DNA of 64,000 nt from the NCBI RefSeq assembly GCF_019320115.1, contig NC_089584.1:72447533-72511532 (forward strand), in the 5' to 3' direction. The notes below the pieces were generated by a model, which ran no database searches, was not told the origin of the DNA, and worked only from the letters and a program-made list of their open reading frames with translations. This document shows positions 58,016-64,000 of this stretch, in pieces. The stretch comes from Miscanthus floridulus. Lineage: Eukaryota > Streptophyta > Magnoliopsida > Poales > Poaceae. Position numbers and translations under genes: made by a program. Numbering within the stretch: the stretch's first letter is position 1; each line of letters begins with the position of its first letter.

Positions 58016-60380
58016 ATGGCCCGTGTCAAGAATGTCGGAGGAGGTCCCAGTGATGAGGATCTGAGGCCCCCACCTCGCCAGTCTGTAGATGCAAAAGGCA
58101 AGGCGACGAAGAAGCTAGCGACAAAGAAGCGTAAGTAATCTAATGCAGATACAGTGAGAGTAACCGCTGTTACAGAGGTCTCAGAGCGCATAGAGAGAGG
58201 AGGTACTAGAAGTGGTGTTGTTATTGTAGATCAACTTTCACCAACACAGAGGGCTGCACTTGAGCAGGTTGAGCGCCGTCATGGTGGTCCAGCTAGGACT
58301 ATTATGGTTGGAGGATAGCGTGTCGCTATTGATGAGAGTCAGTCTCAGGGGGTGCCACAGCAGCAGGCATAGCTAGCAGAGCAGACTCAGGAGGGAGAGC
58401 AGGCCGAGAAGACAGAGCAGGCTCCTCAGCCACAATTACGCTACTCTAGTTGTACCCATGCTCTAGTCACACCGAGGCCAGAGACACAGCGGAGGAGTTC
58501 TCATCCACCTCCTAGACCACAGGGTCTGCCTCTAGTGACTCATCTAGATTTGAGGGCCACCATGGCCAAGAAGGTGCAGCAGCTTAGATTTGTGGACTTT
58601 GAGCAGTGGTTCCCGCCGATGAGAGATGATCGAGCTTTAGAGGGTTTCTACACACCACTGTAGGAAGATTTTTATAACGCATATCTTAACAGTGGGGTAA
58701 TATTCAGATCTCAGAGGGTGTGCAACATTGGGTCCATTATAGCAGTAGCAGGAGAGCATATTCGCCCTTACCTATCTTACTTGCCAGGATTGATAGACTT
58801 ACTCAAACGGATAGGCTTATATGTTCCATCTTGGGTCCATGAGTTCTATGCTACACTCTGGATTGACACGCAGCATAGATTTATACACTTTACATTCAGA
58901 GGCAGAGATTATAGGCTGATGAGCTCTAGGGTCAGAGAGATACTTAGGCTTTAGGAGCAGTCCATCTGGCTTCATGAGGTGTGCTATGGATAGACAGAGC
59001 CTCTTAGATGCCCTCACGGTGGTCTTGTACCCCCTATAGATCTAGTCCGCAATTGCTTCACAGAGCCTTTCGGCGAGGGGTCAAGCAGGACACCCAAAGA
59101 CCTCACTCCTATAGCTAGAGTGCTTGATGCTATTATGAGGACGACCCTGCTTCTAAGAATGAGATATCGCGAGGGCCTGACTTGCATATAGCTATGGCTA
59201 CTGAACTCTCTAATGCAGCAGACTGTTTTTGATATTTGGGATCTCTTACTATTAGAGATGGAGGATACTATTGCAGAGGGGTTCAGAGGTCATCGGCAGT
59301 TGCCCTATGCTCACTGGATTACATTCTTGATTCATAGGGCAGTGATAGTGAGGCCTCTAGAGATTCTAGTAGAGTACAGTGGTGCTACTACAAAGTTTCC
59401 TGCATACAACATGACTCAGATGCTCCGCCATAGTGCAGTGAGGACACCTAGCCAACTGTGCCGTCATCCAGAGGTGCTAGAGACTGTAGCTTAGTAGGAT
59501 GAGACCCTTAGGGGCATAGCCGCTATAGAGGAGGAGCAGTTAGGTGCTCAGTTGGGGGGATGGTCGCGAGTGACCCCAGTGATAGCTCAGATGATGACTA
59601 CTAGCCTATCCCTCAGATGCCTCCACGATGACATGGCCATGAGGCTGGTAGCTCTAGTTTAGCTCCACCTGCACCACAGACAGACCCTGCACTACTTGCT
59701 ATCCTTGAGCGTATGAGGTAGGATCAGGAGACCGCTGCTACATTTGCTCAGTTTCAGACTAGGCAGGATGAGTTCCAGCGACAGCAGTAGGCGATCCAGC
59801 AGTAGTAGTAGGCTATACAGCAGCAGCAGCAGGCCATGCATCAGCAGCAGCTTCTCATGCAGTAGAAGCTACTTAGGTTTATACAGCATGTTGTGACAGC
59901 TATTAGGGCTCCACCGCCATAGCCTTCACCCTAGCTTGGTCAGCCTGCCACCACTTCTATGACTCCAGCTTTCTAGCCTAGTGGGCTTCAGAGTTAGGGA
60001 CCGCCAGCGCCATAGTTTCCTTCACCTACAGAGCAGGTGTCTTAGTGGTTTGCTTCACCAGTACCAGCCCTGCAGTTCACACCTCTTCATACGGTCGTTA
60101 CTCTGCCTCAGAGTTTGTCAGTGCTCACCCCAGTTTCTAGGAGCCTTGGTGCTTCATTCAGTGAGTTGATAGGGCAGCCTACACCGCCAGAGCTACATGT
60201 CCCAGGTCCTTCCATAGTGGCACCTATTACCGAGACTATAGAGATGCTCTCTTCTTCAGTTGCATCATTAGAGCAGGCAGCGCTAGTTCTAGATCTGACC
60301 CAGACCGCTTCAGCATCACTTCCAGCTACAGAGGGTCAGACTGCTCAAAGCTCAGGATCAGATGATAATGGCACATAGTT
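58016..60380 (+). pseudogene. additional ORF in env-like position (putative plant transposon-associated protein)
   Basis: The ATG at 58016 opens a frame that can be read for about 520 codons. A frameshift near 59575 leads to a C-terminal frame ending at 60378-60380; the total is about 785 codons. Order: a basic N-terminus (MARVKNVGGGPSDEDLRPPP, KGKATKKLATKKRK); a Pro/Gln-rich linker; a globular part of about 250 residues (QQLRFVDFEQWFPPMRDDRA, WVHEFYATLW, FRGRDYRLMSSRVREI, PYAHWITFLIHRAVI); a Gln-rich tract (about 59760-59870); and a Pro/Ser/Thr-rich tail ending SGSDDNGT. The globular part resembles the 'putative plant transposon protein' domain. No signal peptide or convincing membrane helix is seen, so it is not an obvious envelope glycoprotein. 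About a dozen stops occur, nearly all TAG where Gln would fit. Function unknown. Confidence 0.6.
59813..59860 (+). repeat. CAG trinucleotide tract
   Basis: Runs of cagcagcagcag encode polyglutamine in the C-terminal frame of the additional ORF. Several units have decayed to TAG. Confidence 0.85.
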
Positions 60381-60935
60381 CCAACTTGCTCCTCGCACCT
60401 CAGCGCCTGACTCATCCACTGTAGCCCCGCCAACCGGCCCTTAGGTTTTGGTGTTTAACGACAAAGGGGGAGAGGGATCGAGTATGTTAGACTTAGGGGG
60501 AGCGATACATTTAGGGGGAGTCTATCTATTAGCTTATAGCTTATCTATTACATTTGGAGTTTTATGTGTGATACATTATGCATTTATGTTTACTATTATG
60601 CATTGAACTACTTAAGTGTGATCGTAATCGTGATATTAATGTGATCATGATATTTATGTGATATGTGACATGTGTGCTCTCTACTTTGAATTATTTATAT
60701 GTCATATCACTTGTGTTATGCTCATTTGCTTTGCTTTCACATTTTACTCTGATGCAAATGAGCTTTATTACTTGTACTCATGCTTATTTCATATCTTTTG
60801 AGTATATTATGTTGGCTTGGGTCATATAAGCTTGCCTAACTCTTTTGTTCTTATTGTCAAAAGCTTATATGATCCAAGCATGTTAAAAACCTCATCTCTT
60901 TCACATACTCGAGGTGGTATTGTCATCAATCACTA
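60381..60935 (+). other. AT-rich spacer before the polypurine tract of element E
   Basis: It has short 'agggggag' purine runs at about 60465-60520 (tagggggagcg, tagggggagtc), which could be secondary polypurine tracts. No ORF. Confidence 0.5.
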
Positions 60936-60948
60936 AAAAGGGGGAGAT
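60936..60948 (+). promoter_or_regulatory. polypurine tract of element E
   Basis: aaaaagggggaga directly precedes the 3' LTR, identical in form to that of element A. Confidence 0.88.
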
Positions 60949-62443
60949 TGAAAGCATCTAGGCCCCTAGTTGGGTTTCGGTGATTAATGATAATACGTGA
61001 TTATTGTGACTAACGTGTGTTTTACAGAGGCAATTAAGTTAGGTCATAGTAATGGAGATCGATTGGGCTATCATGGTGGTCATGCCCTCATGATGGAAAT
61101 CATTTCGGTTTTCAAAAGGATGGACAACAAGGTTAAGGATGGACTAGTTCTAAGTATCATTTGGTGTTGAGGAGACACTTAGAGTAGTTTAGGACTTTGT
61201 TTTTCCTTTGGTTGTACTATTAAGGGGGGTATGGATGAGTAGCTTGACCTATGTGAGTCTAGTGAGTTAAGTGTGGTGCACACTTGCTAAATCTAGCACT
61301 AGGTAGCTCCTAAAAAGCCCTTAGATCCATTAGAGCAAACTTCATTCACGTATGATTGAGAGTTGGAAGTGAATGGAGGGTCAAATACTGACCGGATGCT
61401 GGTTTCGGTGTGACTAGAAGCTAGCACAGAGTCCGGTCAGTTCATTTGATCAAGGTGAAATCGTTTGGCGTGACCAGACGCTGAGAGGTGAGTGACCGGA
61501 CATAGGGTGCCAGCGTCTAGTTGACTCCAGTAAGGTTCTAGAGAGGGAAAATCATGACCAGACATGTCCGATCGGATGCTGGACCGGACGCGTCCGACCG
61601 GACATTGTCCAGCGTCCGGTCACAAGTTAAACACTAGAGTTCAAGGAGAACTAACTGGAGCATCCGGTCAACATGACCGGAGCGTCTGGTCACCCTGTAG
61701 AGGCACATAATGGTTCGTTTTGAACATGGGTGTATAAATACTTCCTCCATTCGTGTGAGGGGGCACTTTTGCTCATTCCAACAGCTAAGAAACACCCTTG
61801 AGAGTGCCAAGAAGAGCAAGGTCCTAGCGATGTGATTGAGATTTGAGAATCCAAGAGTGAGACCTCATTAGTGAAAGCAAGAGTAGCAAAGTGTGCATCC
61901 ACCCTTCTCATTAGGCTTGTCGTGGTCAAGTAAGAGTTCATGCTTGTTACTCTTGGTGATTGCCATCACCTAGATGACTTGGTGGTGATTGGGAGCTTGG
62001 TGGTCATCCGGTGGAGCTTGTGGATGACCCAACTCAAGTTGTGAGCGGTTGTGAGTGATTCACCACGACGGAGTGTCAAAGAATCAACTCATAGAGAGCA
62101 CTTGATCCTTGCGCGGATCAAGGGGGAGCTACACCCTTGCACGGGTGCTACAACAAGGACTAGTGGGGAGTGGCGACTCTCTGATACCTCGGCAAAACAT
62201 CACCGCGTTCCTCCTTCTCTCTTTACTTTGAGCAATTCAATTTTTGTCTTTACATTCATAGAATTACCATGCTAGAGTAGGATTGGAACTTAGGTTGCAA
62301 GTCTTTTTGTGTGGTAGAACATTAGAAACACTTTCTAGGCACAAGGGGTGAAGTTGGGCTAACTGTAGTGCTTAATTACTGCAAAGAAATTTAGCATTAG
62401 CCCAATTCACCCCCCCCCCCTCTTGGGCATCTTTATCCTTTCA
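60949..62443 (+). repeat. 3' LTR of element E
   Basis: 1495 bp, TGAAAGCATC...ATCCTTTCA. It is uninterrupted and preserves the empty target of solo LTR G. Motif copies lie at about 61390-61690. Confidence 0.93.
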
Positions 62444-64000
62444 CCGGTTTTGCCCAGACAGTTCCAAGTGTATCGCTACAGGAGCAGCTAGACGGGAAAA
62501 TCAACTAAATAGCCGATACGCAAAGAAATCGACTGTTTACGGACTGTACAGCTCATGGATTGCGATTGATTTTTATGATGACAAGTACAATGCACGTAGA
62601 CATAAGTAAAATCATCAGCTAGGTGGATATTACTGATGCAAAGCATTGAGCCGATGAATCTAATGAGAAAGGATATAACATACGAATAAATCGACTATCT
62701 AGTACAAACGGGTCTACAAACGTTCTGAATCTAATCTGTTACCACCAACGGTGAGGTTCGACCGGATCGATGGCAGCTATGATGGTAGTAACAAACTAAA
62801 CCGAAGAATCCATAAAATCGTCTATACATTGATAGTTTTTATGAACGACATGCTATATCTGTGAAAGCATAGGTGAATCGGCTGAAATAGCCAATTCAAG
62901 TAGAAAAAGGGTCATAGCATATAAATAATCGACTATTCAATACGAGTAGACCAAGAAACTCCTCAAATCTAACCTATTATCCTTAACAGTGGGGTTCGAC
63001 CAGATCAATGGCAGCCATAATAAAGATAACAGATTAAATCTTTAAAGAAAACGGATCTATCCATATTTAATAGGGTCATGAAAAACATGCTATGAACGTT
63101 AAAGTGTGGGCGATCGGCTATTTAGCCGACACGGGCATAGCAAACAATCAAGGTCATGCCTGATCGAAAACAAACCAACTAACTAACATCCTCCGATCTA
63201 AAGTGCCATCAGTGGAGATCGACCGGATCGTTACAGCCATAATAGTGAACTATAGACCAGATTTAACTAGCCAGCAAACCTCCTCAAAATCAGACATGCC
63301 TTAACTGTGTACTATGCACGATCAAGATCGAAGTAGAACAGCCGATGAAACATAACCCATCGCTTAAAGTAAAAAACATCGTATTGTGCCAAAGTAAACG
63401 ACGGACTAAAAGGATGTGAAGCCGATCTAAATCGATCTCGACCAGGTAGGTTGATGTTGCTGAAAACTAATGACAATAAGAACATCATCAAGATCGGTAA
63501 CTTAATGAATCTACCCAAAGGATATCACCCTTAAGTAGAGCCGATAACTCGACCTTAATCTAATTCGAGCAGTGGAGGTCGAACTTAACCAATGCAGCCA
63601 TACTTGAACTAGATAAAGATTAATAACTAGCTTATGCTAGAGCTCGCAGTGGAGGTCGAACTTAACCGATGCAGCCTTACAAACCAAAGTATAAGCCATA
63701 ACGGTACTTATAGACAAGCCGGAGGTCGGGCGGACCGATGCATCCCTGCTTGTTGAAGAACTCGCTGAGATCTACACTACTCCTACTCCTAAGGGTTGGC
63801 GTAAAGCCAAAAAAGTAATTTGTATTGATTGATTGAATGTCTTTTTTACAATAGCCAGGGTCTAATATTTATACCCGGAGCCTAAGCATGAATCCTACTC
63901 AAGTACGACTCATTACAATCTTTACTATAAAAGAAAATATTCCTAATTTAAGATAACTGGGACCCTAATCTTTCCCCTTTTTGTAGAGTTCGGCATATCT
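62444..64000 (-). repeat. element D LTR, continuing beyond the window
   Basis: It joins 48201 across element E. A motif 'gtggaggtcgaccggatcga' followed by 'tggcagccata' recurs, degenerate, near 62751, 62990, 63207, 63569, 63650 and 63720. No coding sequence. Confidence 0.65.
63868..63882 (-). promoter_or_regulatory. TATA box of the element D LTR
   Basis: The minus strand reads CCGGGTATAAATATTAG, a near-consensus TATA box pointing toward the gag of element D. Confidence 0.65.

Larger units (their letters stand above)
48202..62443 (+). mobile_element. element E: SIRE/Maximus-type Ty1/copia with an additional ORF
   Basis: LTRs lie at 48202-51579 (including solo LTR G) and 60949-62443. Flanks tcggt (48197-48201) and ccggt (62444-62448) are a target duplication with one change. 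Contents are a tRNA-iMet PBS, gag, a truncated integrase, RT, RNase H, a 1.5-kb spacer, a long additional ORF and a polypurine tract. The protease and the front of integrase are deleted. It sits in the LTR of element D. Confidence 0.92.
44761..64000 (-). mobile_element. element D: truncated Tat-type Ty3/gypsy, split by element E
   Basis: On the minus strand, from right to left, it has an LTR that starts beyond the window (62444-64000, then 47538-48201 after element E), a PBS (47513-47530) and gag (47500 to about 45500). A post-gag region then stops at 44760, before the protease. Everything downstream, including pol and the 3' LTR, is missing at the junction with the hydrolase exon. The PBS type (GGCACGCTCGGTGGGAC) and gag motifs indicate a Tat/RIRE2-like lineage. 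Confidence 0.78.

Noticed and set aside
58016..60380. Calling the additional ORF a true envelope gene
   Set aside because: No signal peptide, cleavage site or convincing membrane anchor is visible. Position alone is not enough.

Overview
The window is nuclear DNA from a grass, most likely of the maize/sorghum/sugarcane tribe (Andropogoneae). I infer this from the retrotransposon types, from GC-rich LTRs carrying 'accggacgct / agcgtccggtca' repeats, and from spliced genes with GT-AG introns. About 90% of it is nested LTR retrotransposons. Only one host gene looks intact.

Layout. 1-1182: LTR pieces. 1958-3179: a Mutator-like element (probable Pack-MULE) with a 9-bp target duplication and an F-box/FBD-like gene fragment. 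3508-5900 (+): an intact eight-exon alpha/beta-hydrolase gene of 273 aa. A second, convergent hydrolase paralog on the minus strand starts about 600 bp further on. Its 3' end (6502-6620) is separated from the next exon pieces (44424-44499, 44686-44760) by 37.8 kb of nested transposons. Its remaining 5' exons are missing and are replaced by another retrotransposon.

Nest 1. A chromovirus (Ty3/gypsy, Tekay/Del-like; 'C', 6621-44423, TSD gggta) with 4.6-kb LTRs sits in the exon. Element 'B' (16933-34442, minus), a Tat-type gypsy reduced to gag plus the integrase C-terminus, sits in the RNase H region of C. Element 'A' (18332-27959, minus), a SIRE-type Ty1/copia, sits at the edge of the polypurine tract of B. 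A solo LTR 'F' (36930-40521, TSD ctggc) sits in the 3' LTR of C. C also has a degenerate extra ORF before gag, half of it inside a 649-bp tandem duplication. B has an antisense coiled-coil ORF.

Nest 2. A truncated Tat-type gypsy element on the minus strand ('D', about 44761 to beyond 64000) has its LTR split by a SIRE-type copia element ('E', 48202-62443, +). The 5' LTR of E holds a solo LTR 'G' of the A family (48488-50390, TSD tatgg); the 3' LTR of E preserves the empty site. E has lost its protease and the front of integrase. Between pol and the 3' LTR, the position of an env-like gene, it carries a long additional ORF (58016-60380) with a putative transposon-associated domain and a polyglutamine tract. 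This ORF and its upstream region are the best candidate here for a poorly described system.

No transposon in the window appears able to move by itself. Most in-frame stops fit C-to-T decay of Gln, Trp and Arg codons, as expected from heavily methylated transposons. Lineage names rest on motif recognition, not on database searches.
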